Below, one piece after another: positions 9,638 to 19,653 of a stretch of 64,000 nt of DNA. Every line of letters starts with the position of its first letter. Position 1 is the first letter of the stretch. The stretch lies in NCBI RefSeq assembly GCF_014133895.1, contig NC_050729.1, forward strand, positions 248,001 through 312,000, read 5' to 3'. The stretch comes from Torulaspora globosa. Its lineage: Eukaryota; Ascomycota; Saccharomycetes; Saccharomycetales; Saccharomycetaceae. Position numbers and translations under genes: made by a program. The notes under the pieces are model-generated. The model had not been told where the DNA came from. It saw nothing but the letters and a program-made list of their open reading frames with translations, and did not search any database.

Positions 9638-10486
9638 CTAAATGAGGGACTCGACCTGGAGATACTCGTAGAATTCGTCTATAATGTAGGGCCAGGCATC
9701 TTCCTCGTTATAATTTTCTTTTACGGCTTCGAGCGAGGGGAAGCGCTTGAAGAACTCTAGCAACATCTGCCATGTGTCCCTGGTGACATTTTGTTTGCCA
9801 CTCTCACGCAAAAACCTTAGCCACGAACTCATTAACTTCTCGTCGACATGTACTGAATATTGCGGCTGAAAGAACAGTCGCCAATATTCGATAGCAGTAT
9901 CCAAATCCAGGTTGCGCGTGTTCGAGTCAACCGCTAGATCAAACGCATATTTGTATATTTCTGCCAGGTAGTCGAGATCCGTTTGAAGCCTGATGTCAAG
10001 GTCTTCCAAGACATGTCGCATCTGGGCGATTGTAGAGCAGCCCTGCATGTACCATGTGGACAGAAAAGTGTCTTTGCTTATCCCCTCCGCAAGCTTAGAG
10101 CAGTGCATTATTTTTGCCAGTGAGATGGTAACTAGATCCTCCAGCTTGTATTCCAGATCCCTGATAAGCCTAATCAAGCCGTCAATATCAATTCTGTCAA
10201 GCTCTTTGTTCGCGTAACGGTCATATAGCGCAAGCAGCTCTTCCGGATATGTAACTTCCATGACAGGTTCCTCTGTAAACCCGCCAGGCTTCTGATCGTA
10301 GAACTCATTCAAGGCGTAGTCTATGTTCCAGTTGTTCCTTTTGAGGAACAGTTTGGCTGTTCGTGAGTCACATCTAGTCAGAGATATAAACTGTTGTGTT
10401 GTACTATCGTTTCTGGACTACAATATGCACATAGTTAGTAAATGAGACAGTTGGTAGATTTATTCAAGTTTCTCGTCACAAACCAT
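9638..10486 (-). CDS. DCN1: Nedd8/Rub1 ligase Dcn1, two exons with short 5' intron
   Basis: Dcn1 is the E3-like factor that promotes cullin modification by Rub1/Nedd8. Exon 2 (10417..9638) encodes 259 residues: a UBA-like N-terminal region around K-R-N-N-W-N-I-D-Y-A-L and the potentiating-neddylation domain ending W-P-Y-I-I-D-E-F-Y-E-Y-L-Q. No ATG exists at the start of this frame. Reading upstream on the minus strand gives a TTGTAG acceptor (TAG at 10420-10418) preceded by an exact TACTAAC box (10440-10434), so the gene is spliced, as is S. cerevisiae YLR128W. The best donor I can see is GTTTGT directly after an ATG at 10486-10484, giving a 66-nt intron and a start M-S-R-N-D. The donor is non-consensus, so exon 1 is provisional; exon 2 is secure. 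Confidence 0.85.
10418..10483 (-). other. Putative DCN1 intron
   Basis: The branch-point box TACTAAC is exact (10440-10434) and the acceptor TAG lies only about 16 nt beyond it. The proposed donor GTTTGT departs from the GTATGT consensus, so the 5' boundary is uncertain while the 3' boundary is well supported by the reading frame of exon 2. Confidence 0.6.
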
Positions 10487-10652
10487 CGTTTAAAAGCTGC
10501 ATCAAAGGCTCTCTTTCGATCACCATAACAACAAAGGACCTTATGTTGTGGTGTTTCTACTGTGAACTTCGCGATGTTTTGTATCACCAGCTTTAAGTCA
10601 AAACCAAGCCAGTAGTGAAAACGGAGGTATACGATATTCGAGGCATGGTATT

Positions 10653-13094
10653 ATGCCGGAATGCCAGACTAATGAGATTGGAACGCTGATTGGCAACATT
10701 CAGGAGATCGTACAACGGCTACATCCAGGATGTGATGACGAGCTCGAATCGCTGCTCACATGGCTGAACCCGAATGAACCAAACAGTAATCATCACATGA
10801 GGCCGCCGCCTTTGCGATTGAAGGACACGATCAAGCTGCTTGTCAACCAATACTATAATGGACAATACAATCCGAAAAGTGAATGCGAGATAAGCAAAGG
10901 ATTGGACTTTGATCTCACCAATCTGCTACGTCAGTTTTATGTACATCAAGTGCGCTACCATTTCTTCACCTCTTTCGACTCTATCCAGAGCTTCAAAGAT
11001 ATTCAAAGGCTGGAGAGATACTACGATTTCCCTTTGAAATACATATACCTGTTCCAATCAAACCCAGATGAATGGATCATGGAGAGAGATAGCCTGCGAC
11101 ATTATCTGCTTAATCGAAACGTCAAGTTCAAAGAAAACTTAAAGCAGAGATTAGCAGTTCTAATCATGGAGGATGATTATGAAGTTATTGGCGAGGTTCT
11201 AGATTGGGTCAACAAAGCCTGCTGTAATGTGTCATCCACAGAGCTTCTTATGGACCTTATCTTTCTTAAAATCACAAAATACTGCGAGTCTCATCTGAAC
11301 GGCGCTTTTGGTGAGAGATTTCTTGTGATGAAAACGTATAACAAGTTCATCACCAAATATTGGGTCCATTTCACTCGGCTGCTGTGTTGCCACGCGGACG
11401 ATCATGAATTGACCAATGTCATCTACAGCGTTTTCGAGAAGCAATTCCTTAGGATTCGCACCAAGCAAGCATTTCAAATCTTCGTCACCCATTATCCATC
11501 CTCTGAGCCAACCATATTGGAAATGAGAAAGCTCCTGACCAATTCTAAACAGTTAAGGAAGATAGTCGTCCTTTTTCTTCTGGAATTTGAAGCACGAATA
11601 CTAAACCCTAGTGTCACGACGGTTGATGCTTTATTAGCATACGTTAAATGTGTTAAAGCCTTTCTAGCGCTAGATCCGTCAGGAAAATATCTGCATTCTA
11701 TAAGCTCCTTTGTGAGATCTAGGTTTCAAGAACGATCTGATCTTGTCACGGTATTGCTTTACGCCATTATGGATCTGGGGTTCAGCGAGCTACTGGAAGG
11801 CCCACACGCTCAAGTAAATGCGGCTTCGTTGGAGGCTCTGGCTGAGGAATTCAAGAAATCTGAGCTTGCCATTGACTACGATTTATCATTTGCCAGCGGG
11901 AATAGGAATGCCGTAGCGGACAATGTAAGTGACGAAGGTTCCTTACCATACGAGGAAGTTATGGAGCAGTTTCTCTCTTGGACTCCAGATTCCTCAATAA
12001 TCCTACCCCACTCACCGGGCAAGCGATTGTCGTCTCACGGACTTCTTGATATACTGTTGGAGTTATTTGAATCGAAGGATTTTTTTATTTCGGAGTTCTT
12101 AAAGTTACAAACCAAACGCTTGTTGTCTCTGAAGTATTATCGACTGGATAAGAATTGGTCAAACTGCCTCCAAATCCTGAAGAAGAAACTAAGCAATGGG
12201 ACCTCAGCAACAAGTATCGGTATAACTCCGTCTGGGAACCCTAGTGAGAACGCACGTACCGAAGATTACTCCAATATCAATTATATTGACGTTATGCTTT
12301 GGGATGTGAAATGTAGCCTGGAAGTTTGCCAACAAATGCATCAAGTATCCGGCCTAGATCCCAGAATTTACCCCAAGTTCATATCTTACCTATATTGGAA
12401 CTATCATTGGGACACAGGTCACTCTTTCGAACTACCACAAGGCCTGGAACAAGAACTTGAAAAATATTGCAAAGTTTACAGCGAGATGAGACCTGGAAGG
12501 GCTTTAAAACTATGCAGAGATCGAGGTGTAGTGGAGCTGGAACTTGCGTTCCAAGATGGGCGCAGGAAATGTCTAGACGTGACACTAGAGCAGTATGCAG
12601 TGATTCAACAATTTGACGCGGATCAGAAGTCCCCAAAGCACACCGCTGAAGATATCAGTGCTAGATTAAAAATGGAGCCCTCAAAAGCAAAAAGCGTGTT
12701 GAGATTCTGGGTAGAGAAAGGAATCCTTCTCTTAGAAAATGGCTATTATGTTATACAGGAATCTAAGCAAGGCGGAGAATCCGAGACCCCTCATAATGTA
12801 GCCAGCGGTAGCGGCAGTTTGAGCTCACTAGCAGAGAGACCAGATTCGACGAGAGATCAAGAGAATCAGGTGTCGAATATCTTGAAGAATGTTTGGCCAT
12901 TCATCCAGGGTATGTTGATGAACTTGGGCAGCTTAAAGGTGGAAAAGATACACTCATTTTTAAAAGCGACGGCACCCAAGGAGCTAGGATACAGTGCCAT
13001 CACTCAGTCTCATTTGGATTTCTATCTTAGCTTATTAGTCGAAGAGGAAAGACTAGAATGTACAAGCAACGGATCCTACAAGCTTCGGAGCTGA
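10653..13094 (+). CDS. APC2: Anaphase-promoting complex cullin subunit Apc2
   Basis: Apc2 is the cullin-like scaffold of the APC/C ubiquitin ligase and binds the RING subunit Apc11. The 813-residue protein (853 in S. cerevisiae) has a helical N-terminal half resembling cullin repeats, a cullin homology region at roughly 500-680 with the sequence L-W-D-V-K-C-S-L-E-V, and a C-terminal winged-helix domain at about 740-813 ending in Y-K-L-R-S. It is divergent from DCN1 with about 170 bp between the two start codons. The order DCN1-APC2 matches YLR128W-YLR127C. Composition and codon use resemble neighbours. Confidence 0.93.
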   Translation: MPECQTNEIGTLIGNIQEIVQRLHPGCDDELESLLTWLNPNEPNSNHHMRPPPLRLKDTIKLLVNQYYNGQYNPKSECEISKGLDFDLTNLLRQFYVHQVRYHFFTSFDSIQSFKDIQRLERYYDFPLKYIYLFQSNPDEWIMERDSLRHYLLNRNVKFKENLKQRLAVLIMEDDYEVIGEVLDWVNKACCNVSSTELLMDLIFLKITKYCESHLNGAFGERFLVMKTYNKFITKYWVHFTRLLCCHADDHELTNVIYSVFEKQFLRIRTKQAFQIFVTHYPSSEPTILEMRKLLTNSKQLRKIVVLFLLEFEARILNPSVTTVDALLAYVKCVKAFLALDPSGKYLHSISSFVRSRFQERSDLVTVLLYAIMDLGFSELLEGPHAQVNAASLEALAEEFKKSELAIDYDLSFASGNRNAVADNVSDEGSLPYEEVMEQFLSWTPDSSIILPHSPGKRLSSHGLLDILLELFESKDFFISEFLKLQTKRLLSLKYYRLDKNWSNCLQILKKKLSNGTSATSIGITPSGNPSENARTEDYSNINYIDVMLWDVKCSLEVCQQMHQVSGLDPRIYPKFISYLYWNYHWDTGHSFELPQGLEQELEKYCKVYSEMRPGRALKLCRDRGVVELELAFQDGRRKCLDVTLEQYAVIQQFDADQKSPKHTAEDISARLKMEPSKAKSVLRFWVEKGILLLENGYYVIQESKQGGESETPHNVASGSGSLSSLAERPDSTRDQENQVSNILKNVWPFIQGMLMNLGSLKVEKIHSFLKATAPKELGYSAITQSHLDFYLSLLVEEERLECTSNGSYKLRS

Positions 13095-13297
13095 ACGGCC
13101 TTGGTTGAATTCGCCACCGAAAATGCCACAGTTGCTAAATATCGTATCTACGAGTAGATAAATTCTGCCGGCTCTGACGCTTTTTCAGAGCCAAATGCCT
13201 AGCGAGTTTAACGGCTTAGAGCTTACTGATAAGCTGGCACGATCGCTGCTATCGCCACCAGAGATAGATAAAGGGAACGCAAGTAAAATACTGTCTG

Positions 13298-14050
13298 ATG
13301 CTTACTGCCGCCAAAGTTGCTATATTCTATACCGATCACGAAGCAGAATGGGTCAAACCGTGGAAGAGCTTTGCCGAAATGGGCAAGAAAGTACTTGAAC
13401 AAGCCCGCGTATTAGAGAGCCGCGACGATCTGCCTGTCGAGTACCAGGTCTTTGACATCTACCATGGAGAGTTTCCAGCGCTTGGGGAGATCACCAGAGA
13501 GAAGGGATACCTCGGTATCTACATAACCGGGTCTCGCTACGACTCCTTTGATACAGAGACCGAGTGGATCATCAAGCTGCGCCAGCTGCTAAAGACCCTC
13601 CTCTCAGACGACAGGTATCCGCCCGTCGCGGGCATCTGTTTTGGACACCAAGTAGTGGCTGCAGCTCTCGGCTGCAAAGTCGACAGGAACCCCGCCGGCT
13701 TTGAGGGTGGTGTAGTCCCCGTCACGCTAAACAGCGAGGGAGAGAAGCTCTTTTCCAACGCCAAGACCCTGAACCTCTCTGAAATGCACAAAGACGTGGT
13801 ACTCGAGATACCTCCCGGATGCGTCAACTGGGGGTCCAGCTCGCTATGCAAACACCAGGGTTTCTACAAGCCTAACAAGCTAATCACCTTCCAGGGTCAT
13901 CCCGAATTTACTAACATGATCCTCAAGTGGGGCCTGCAAAGAATCCCTCAAGACGTGAAACCGGAGATGATCGACTCCATCGACTCCCAGCACAACGACG
14001 GACCACGCTCTGCGACCCTGATCTGGAAGCTGTTCAAGAGAGAGATTTAG
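13298..14050 (+). CDS. Class I glutamine amidotransferase-like protein (YLR126C type)
   Basis: This 250-residue protein (251 in S. cerevisiae YLR126C) belongs to the class I glutamine amidotransferase-like superfamily. The catalytic triad appears intact: Cys114 in G-I-C-F-G-H, and His201 and Glu203 in G-H-P-E-F. The physiological substrate is not established from sequence; the S. cerevisiae homologue has been linked to copper and iron homeostasis. The ATG at 13298 gives M-L-T-A-A-K-V-A-I-F, matching the family N terminus. It follows APC2 on the same strand with 203 bp between them, as in the YLR127C-YLR126C order. Confidence 0.88.
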   Translation: MLTAAKVAIFYTDHEAEWVKPWKSFAEMGKKVLEQARVLESRDDLPVEYQVFDIYHGEFPALGEITREKGYLGIYITGSRYDSFDTETEWIIKLRQLLKTLLSDDRYPPVAGICFGHQVVAAALGCKVDRNPAGFEGGVVPVTLNSEGEKLFSNAKTLNLSEMHKDVVLEIPPGCVNWGSSSLCKHQGFYKPNKLITFQGHPEFTNMILKWGLQRIPQDVKPEMIDSIDSQHNDGPRSATLIWKLFKREI

Positions 14051-14470
14051 CTCCGAGTACGCCACCACTCCCTACGCTCTTATGCCATCATCTGCCACAT
14101 TTGTCATAAACGTGTTCCTAACGTGCAAGAAGACAGCAAGAAGAAGACGACTCTTGACAGATCTGAGAAAGCACGCCTACTGCGCCCCCCAACTCAGCAG
14201 AGCAGGGAGCAGGCATGCTGCTGCAGGGCAATGGCTACGGAGCAAGCGTTATATAAAGCATAGACAGCCTATCGGGTCGCCGATCATCGCGACTCATCAG
14301 CTCTTGTAGTGTTTCTCTACCTTTATATTTCTCCTTTAGGAAGAAACTGGAATTTCTCGGTGCTAAGCCCTATATAAAATCCGAGCAGAAGACTAACGCT
14401 TTAACGCTTTAAAGGCCATTGACGTTTGGAAGCTAGACTTTCAAAGCCAGGATATCCAATTACTATTGCT
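14051..14470. promoter_or_regulatory. Intergenic region and yapsin promoter
   Basis: No gene is visible in this interval. It contains two TATATAAA boxes, at 14250-14257 and 14371-14378, the second about 93 bp upstream of the yapsin ATG. An 8-bp tandem duplication TAACGCTT TAACGCTT occupies 14394-14409. No clear Rlm1 site was seen. S. cerevisiae has only questionable ORFs in the matching interval. Confidence 0.6.
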
Positions 14471-16078
14471 ATGCAGCTGTTGGCGGCCGGTCTTGTTTCA
14501 GCAGCTCTCCTATCGGACCATCTAGTGAGTGGTGAAGGTTCCTCTACAGAGGAGAAACCGGCTGCTTTGCAGAACTACGTTCATCTTTCATTTGACAAGC
14601 TACGTGGCAATAGCTATGAAAGTGCTTCGAAAGGCGGTAAGCCTAGCGCCAGGCTGCGTAAAAGGGCGAACGGCTATGAAGAGATAGAGATTATAAATCA
14701 ACAGAATTTCTATTCGGTGGAACTGGAGATCGGAACTCCTTCTCAGAACGTGACGGTGTTGCTGGACACGGGGTCTTCGGATCTGTGGGTTTCAGGGCCC
14801 GACAATCCTTATTGTAAGCCAGTTTCTGGGACCGGAGATGATTTCAGTCCTTTCAGCTGGATCACGAGATCGACGCTTGTTAGCGGTACTCCGACTGCTA
14901 CGGCGTCCGGCTCCAGTGGGATAGCCACCATGGATTGCAGTGAGTTCGGCACGTTCAATTCGTCGCGGTCTTCGACCTTCCGCTCGAATAACACCGCATT
15001 CCAGATATCGTATGGTGACCAGACGTTTGCGTCCGGTACCTGGGGTACCGACACGCTGAATCTGGGAGATACGAATGTGACAAGCTTTTCATTTGCTGTG
15101 GCTAACAGTAGTAACTCGACGGTGGGTGTGTTTGGGATCGGGTTGCCGGGGCTGGAGAGTACCTATACGGGAGCTACCGCATCCAGCGGTAGTTCTTACC
15201 AATACCAAAATTTCCCCATGAAACTAAAGGCTCAGGGTACCATCGAGCACGTTGCTTATTCGTTGTTTTTGAACGAGCCCGATGCACCCAGCGGCAGCAT
15301 CCTGTTCGGTGCTGTCGATCACAGCAAGTACTCCGGCCAACTTTACACCATTCCGCTGTTGAACCCATACCAGAGCAGGGGCGTACAAAATCCGATCGAA
15401 TTCGATGTTACCGTGCAAGGGGTGGGTATCTCGCAGAGTGGCTCGACAAAGACTATCACAACGACCAAGTTTCCCGCTCTGTTGGATTCCGGAACCACCT
15501 TGACCTACATGCCATACCAGCTCACCGAGTTGATTGCTGCCAGAATAGGCGCGCGCTACTCTTCCAGTTTGGGTTTCTACGTGATGCCATGTCCTTCTAA
15601 CAACGACAACACGCAACTGCTCTACGATTTTGGTGGCTTCCAGATCTCTGCCAACCTTTCCAACTACATTCTCGGCTCTTCGGGCTCCTCCGACGTGTGT
15701 TACTTGGGCATCATCCCGCTCAGCGACTCGAGTGCGATCTTTGGTGATAACTTTCTGATCAATGCCTATGTGGTGTACGACTTGGAGAATTACGAGGTCT
15801 CTATGGCTCAGGCGCAGTTCAATGCTACTAAAAGCCAGATTGAAGTCATTAGTGGCTCCGTTCCAGGCGCAGTCAAAGCCCCCAGCTACTCGGCAACATG
15901 GTCGACAGTGCAATCGATAAGCTCTGGGGGAGGTGCCTTCACCTCAGGCGCTGCTGGCTCAACTTCTACTGGAACCTCCACGACCTCCAAGACCTCCCAG
16001 CAAAAGGCCGCTGGGGACAGGTTGGCACCTACGTCCTTCTTCGTCCTCGTGGCATGGGCATTCTCCTTCCTAGTGTGA
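14471..16078 (+). CDS. Yapsin, GPI-anchored aspartyl protease (YPS1/YPS3/MKC7 family)
   Basis: Yapsins are cell-surface aspartyl proteases that cleave after basic residues and act in cell-wall remodelling. I start the gene at the ATG at 14471, which gives a typical signal peptide (M-Q-L-L-A-A-G-L-V-S-A-A-L-L); the frame extends to 14426 but only with a TTG. A propeptide ends at a dibasic site R-K-R (residues 63-65). Catalytic aspartates lie in D-T-G-S-S (Asp99) and D-S-G-T-T (Asp339). A Ser/Thr-rich stalk precedes a hydrophobic C terminus typical of GPI attachment. The insertion loop between the first catalytic motif and the flap is present. The position between the YLR126C and SAN1 counterparts makes this the single-copy ancestor-type gene of YPS1/YPS3 (YLR120C-YLR121C) and MKC7 (YDR144C). 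Confidence 0.92.
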   Translation: MQLLAAGLVSAALLSDHLVSGEGSSTEEKPAALQNYVHLSFDKLRGNSYESASKGGKPSARLRKRANGYEEIEIINQQNFYSVELEIGTPSQNVTVLLDTGSSDLWVSGPDNPYCKPVSGTGDDFSPFSWITRSTLVSGTPTATASGSSGIATMDCSEFGTFNSSRSSTFRSNNTAFQISYGDQTFASGTWGTDTLNLGDTNVTSFSFAVANSSNSTVGVFGIGLPGLESTYTGATASSGSSYQYQNFPMKLKAQGTIEHVAYSLFLNEPDAPSGSILFGAVDHSKYSGQLYTIPLLNPYQSRGVQNPIEFDVTVQGVGISQSGSTKTITTTKFPALLDSGTTLTYMPYQLTELIAARIGARYSSSLGFYVMPCPSNNDNTQLLYDFGGFQISANLSNYILGSSGSSDVCYLGIIPLSDSSAIFGDNFLINAYVVYDLENYEVSMAQAQFNATKSQIEVISGSVPGAVKAPSYSATWSTVQSISSGGGAFTSGAAGSTSTGTSTTSKTSQQKAAGDRLAPTSFFVLVAWAFSFLV

Positions 16079-16466
16079 ATTGCCACCGAATGAATCAACA
16101 GCATGCACTAGTGATTAATTATTCACCGTCTGCTGAAGTTGGGTGCAAGCTTCCATGTCGTTTTTCCCTTCATTCGCTCGATCGTACCTAGCAGATTCAT
16201 CGACCAGACGGAAGGCGACCCTGTAAGCCATGTTGAAACTAATATCATCGTGCATCTAGACTAATTGAACGCTATATACCATCTCATCTCGATCTTATTC
16301 TGGCTAGCTTGCCATTAATCAGCTCTTGGTTTAGTTCACATGACCGGCTTTCTCTGTGTCATACCTAGGACGACGAAGGACAAGAAGGTTGCTTACTACT
16401 AAAGCACACATAAGATAAGAAGAGTCAAGTGCTATTTGGGCCCTGGTAGGCTGAGTATCCTCTGTC
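16079..16466. other. Intergenic region yapsin-SAN1
   Basis: This 388-bp interval holds the yapsin 3' region and the SAN1 promoter. I see no additional gene or strong regulatory motif. Confidence 0.5.
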
Positions 16467-18200
16467 ATGACTAGCCCTAACGATAACCAAAGTTTGGAGC
16501 CACCAAACGATGACGGGAATCCTCCAACTCCGGCGAATGAAGCTGGCACCGGTAATGGTGATAGACCAACTCGGAGTATAACGGTTTCGATCCAATATTC
16601 GTACTTTAATCCCAACGGTCTTGCTAATTTGAATCGAGGTAACGCGGGTGCGGATAATGAAGAAACGCCGCCGGTTGCTAGACCTGATGGGGCTTTGATC
16701 CTGTCATTCAGAGATGTGCCTACTTCCACGCCGCAGGAGCGTCTGGAGTCGATCATATCGATTGCTGCAGAGCTGGCTATGAGGCGGTTTAGCGATTTGA
16801 TGTCTCAACCGAAGGGGATATCGAAGGAACAGTTCGAAGAACTGCCTACTGTGCGGATCAGTGAGCTGCAGGACGAGCAAAGTAAGGTGTGTAGTATTTG
16901 CTACGATAGCTACGAAGAGGAGCCAGAGAACATTTTGAAAAGAAGCAGAGACGAAGAGTTTGGAGACCGAAGCGATTTGATCAAGAAGCAAAGATCCGAA
17001 TCTCCGGCAGTTATGATTGGTGCTGAAGAGCCTGCGGGAAATTCCGGCGCTCACTCGTCGCAGGGACCGAACGATGGTGAGACACCAACATATAAGCACT
17101 CTCCCGTTAGGTTGCCGTGTGATCATGTCTTTGGTAGAGAGTGCCTTTTCAAATGGTCTCAACTGGAGAACAGCTGCCCTCTTTGCAGACATAAGATAGT
17201 TGATGCGGCTCCTGGGAATAGCGGAGGCAGCAGTGAAAATATGGCAAACTTAAATGCAGAAGCATTCGAGAGAATCAGACAAGCGCTTTACAATACTCCA
17301 CAAGCGGAGACAGCTGAAGGTGGCGGTAGCGATACTGCGAACGAAGCTGGCGATACTAATGAAGGTAATGACTTGCAAAATTTCACGTTTTCTAGGTCCG
17401 GCATAGTCCTCTTGAGACCTGATGATCTCGCCGGGCCGAACTTCGGCGAGCAATCGAACGCAGCAGGTCAAGGCCAAGGTGCAGCCTCTGAGGAAGCATC
17501 TGCTGCAACAAACTCAGCTTTCAATCCGTTTGCTGCTAGCAATGGGGAGAATAGAAGGGTTCAATGGATCCCTCTACCGATTACGACCATTTACACGGGA
17601 GCCAACAACCTCAATACTGATGGCGCAAACAACAATAGCAGTGGGACTAATCTAGATGGCTCTGAAACGAGTCGTCACCAGGAGAGATCTCCAAACGAAA
17701 GACTCAGAGCAATATTAAGCAACATCTTTAATGTCAGCCACTCAGCAAATATGGCCCGTACTAATGAAGACAGCGGCGCCCCTAATGCTTCAAATAATAT
17801 CAACACCGAACAGGCTACTTCGGCTCGAGTAGCGCCCAGCACAAGCGATCGCCAGTCAAGTTCTAATTCGCCTATTCCGCGCAGAAGATCATTTCTTGAT
17901 CATATATTGAGAATCACAAATCGTCATAGAAATCGCCCAAATAACGGCATTCCCAGAGCGAACACTCCCACTGCGCTCCATTCCGCAAACAGTATGTTCA
18001 ACAGCGGTGTTGCAAGCTACAGAAATCAAGACGGACAAGTTTCTACATTTAACATAACCGATGGGCAACTGCCCGCTCCTCCACAAGCGACTCAACCAGA
18101 ACAGGGTACTACCGGCGCAAATACCAGTGGAAGTCAAACTGCGCACCCTCGCTCAGATAGCGGTGAATCCTCGAGCGAAAGTAATGATACCTCCTCCTAA
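16467..18200 (+). CDS. SAN1: Nuclear protein-quality-control ubiquitin ligase San1
   Basis: San1 is a RING E3 ligase that targets misfolded nuclear proteins for degradation. The RING is split: the first Cys pair is at residues 142 and 145 (C-S-I-C), and the rest begins at Cys218 (L-P-C-D-H-V-F-G-R-E-C) and ends C-P-L-C-R-H-K-I, with an insert of about 70 residues. Outside the RING the protein is rich in Asn, Ser, Gly, Thr and Glu and looks disordered. That agrees with the known mechanism in which San1's disordered arms bind substrates directly. Length is 577 residues (610 in S. cerevisiae). The order yapsin-SAN1-PEX7-DOP1 matches YDR144C-143C-142C-141C. Confidence 0.93.
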   Translation: MTSPNDNQSLEPPNDDGNPPTPANEAGTGNGDRPTRSITVSIQYSYFNPNGLANLNRGNAGADNEETPPVARPDGALILSFRDVPTSTPQERLESIISIAAELAMRRFSDLMSQPKGISKEQFEELPTVRISELQDEQSKVCSICYDSYEEEPENILKRSRDEEFGDRSDLIKKQRSESPAVMIGAEEPAGNSGAHSSQGPNDGETPTYKHSPVRLPCDHVFGRECLFKWSQLENSCPLCRHKIVDAAPGNSGGSSENMANLNAEAFERIRQALYNTPQAETAEGGGSDTANEAGDTNEGNDLQNFTFSRSGIVLLRPDDLAGPNFGEQSNAAGQGQGAASEEASAATNSAFNPFAASNGENRRVQWIPLPITTIYTGANNLNTDGANNNSSGTNLDGSETSRHQERSPNERLRAILSNIFNVSHSANMARTNEDSGAPNASNNINTEQATSARVAPSTSDRQSSSNSPIPRRRSFLDHILRITNRHRNRPNNGIPRANTPTALHSANSMFNSGVASYRNQDGQVSTFNITDGQLPAPPQATQPEQGTTGANTSGSQTAHPRSDSGESSSESNDTSS

Positions 18201-18555
18201 GCTAATTCAGGGTTTCTAAGGTTATATGATAGACTGAATCTCTTGGCGGACACTGCTTTGTTAAATAGATTGTGTATAGGATAGTATATAGTGTCATGAA
18301 ATAATGCATGTTGTATTTTTCAATTACGAGATTGTTGATCCCACCTTGAAGCTTGACGTTAATAGGTCTATATCGATAGGCGTTTTAGACTCTGAAGGCG
18401 ATCGACAAGTTGAAGGCTCTTAGAATTGGACGAGACAAGCACAAGCTCAACACTTTTGCTGGCAGATTAGCATCAGGTAAAGCTGGGACAGTCTGCTAGT
18501 CACTAAGGGACATCTTCAAAGTCCTGCGACGGAAGCTAGGAAACACGAAGACGAG
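18201..18555. other. Intergenic region SAN1-PEX7
   Basis: This 355-bp interval contains the SAN1 3' region and PEX7 promoter. A TAGTATATAG stretch near 18282-18291 could serve in termination or as a weak TATA. Nothing else is supported. Confidence 0.45.
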
Positions 18556-19653
18556 ATGCTTAAATATCATATGCCCGGCTACAGCGGGTACGGTGTCCAA
18601 TATTCACCGTTCTTCGACAACCGACTGGCAGTAGTTTCGGGTTCCAATTTTGGATTAGTCGGCAATGGGAAGTTATTCATTTTAGATATTGATCCGCAAG
18701 GAAACATATGTGAGAGCAACTCGTTCCTTACACAGGATTGTCTATTCGACGTTGCCTGGAATGAACTACATGAAAATCAAGTACTGGTCGCACAAGGTGA
18801 TGGATCGTTACGTTTATTCGACGTCAAGTTGAACCAATATCCGATAGCTATCTTTATGGAGCATCAAAAGGAAGTGTTCAGCTGCAATTGGAACCTTTTG
18901 ACGAAGAACACGTTTGTGAGTAGCTCCTGGGATGGCTCTGTCAAGATCTGGTCCCCAACCCGGAAGGAAAGTCTTTTGACACTGGTTCCACGCTCCTTAG
19001 AACCTGCTAGTCGAGTTGACCAGGTGCGAAATATTCCCATGTCGAACCAGAAGAATCATTTAGACATCACAAGAAACAAAAATTGCATCTACCAGGCTCA
19101 GTTCTCGCCTCACGACCCAAACTTGGTTATGTGTTGCTCAGGGAAGTCCTACATCACGCTATTTGACCTAAGACAAGCTGCTACGCCACAGAATCAAAGA
19201 AGCTTTTTAGCTCATTCAGGTTTCGAAGCCTTAACTTGTGATTTTAACAAATACAGACCTCATACTATAGCTACAGGTGGTGTAGATAACGTCATTCGCA
19301 TTTGGGATCTGCGCATGACTAACAGGAGTTCTTCGCCCTCGGTATGCGTTAACGAAATAGTGGGTGGACATGAGCTAGCAGTGAGAAAGGTCTCGTGGTC
19401 GCCGCACCATTCCAACATTCTGCTTTCAACCTCTTATGACATGACTTGCGCTGTATGGCAGGACTTCAGCTATAGCGATAAGCGACATACAGGTAGGACG
19501 AACGGTATAGATCCTAACAGGGGCTGCCGTTTCAGATTCGCGCAGCACTCAGAGTTTGTCTACGGCGCAGATTGGAGCTTGTGGGGCCAACCGGGATTCA
19601 TTGCATCCGCTGCTTGGGACGGCAATGTTTTCATTTGGAACGCCTTTCGCTGA
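18556..19653 (+). CDS. PEX7: Peroxisomal PTS2 import receptor Pex7
   Basis: Pex7 is the cytosolic WD40 receptor that carries PTS2-signal proteins such as thiolase into peroxisomes. The 365-residue protein (375 in S. cerevisiae) is essentially a single seven-bladed propeller, with repeat endings such as V-K-I-W, I-R-I-W-D-L and F-I-W-N. The N terminus M-L-K-Y-H-M-P-G-Y-S-G-Y-G-V is the conserved Pex7 start. Its TGA stop (19651-19653) directly abuts the stop codon of the convergent SRN2 gene with no base between, so the two 3' UTRs must overlap. Confidence 0.97.
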   Translation: MLKYHMPGYSGYGVQYSPFFDNRLAVVSGSNFGLVGNGKLFILDIDPQGNICESNSFLTQDCLFDVAWNELHENQVLVAQGDGSLRLFDVKLNQYPIAIFMEHQKEVFSCNWNLLTKNTFVSSSWDGSVKIWSPTRKESLLTLVPRSLEPASRVDQVRNIPMSNQKNHLDITRNKNCIYQAQFSPHDPNLVMCCSGKSYITLFDLRQAATPQNQRSFLAHSGFEALTCDFNKYRPHTIATGGVDNVIRIWDLRMTNRSSSPSVCVNEIVGGHELAVRKVSWSPHHSNILLSTSYDMTCAVWQDFSYSDKRHTGRTNGIDPNRGCRFRFAQHSEFVYGADWSLWGQPGFIASAAWDGNVFIWNAFR

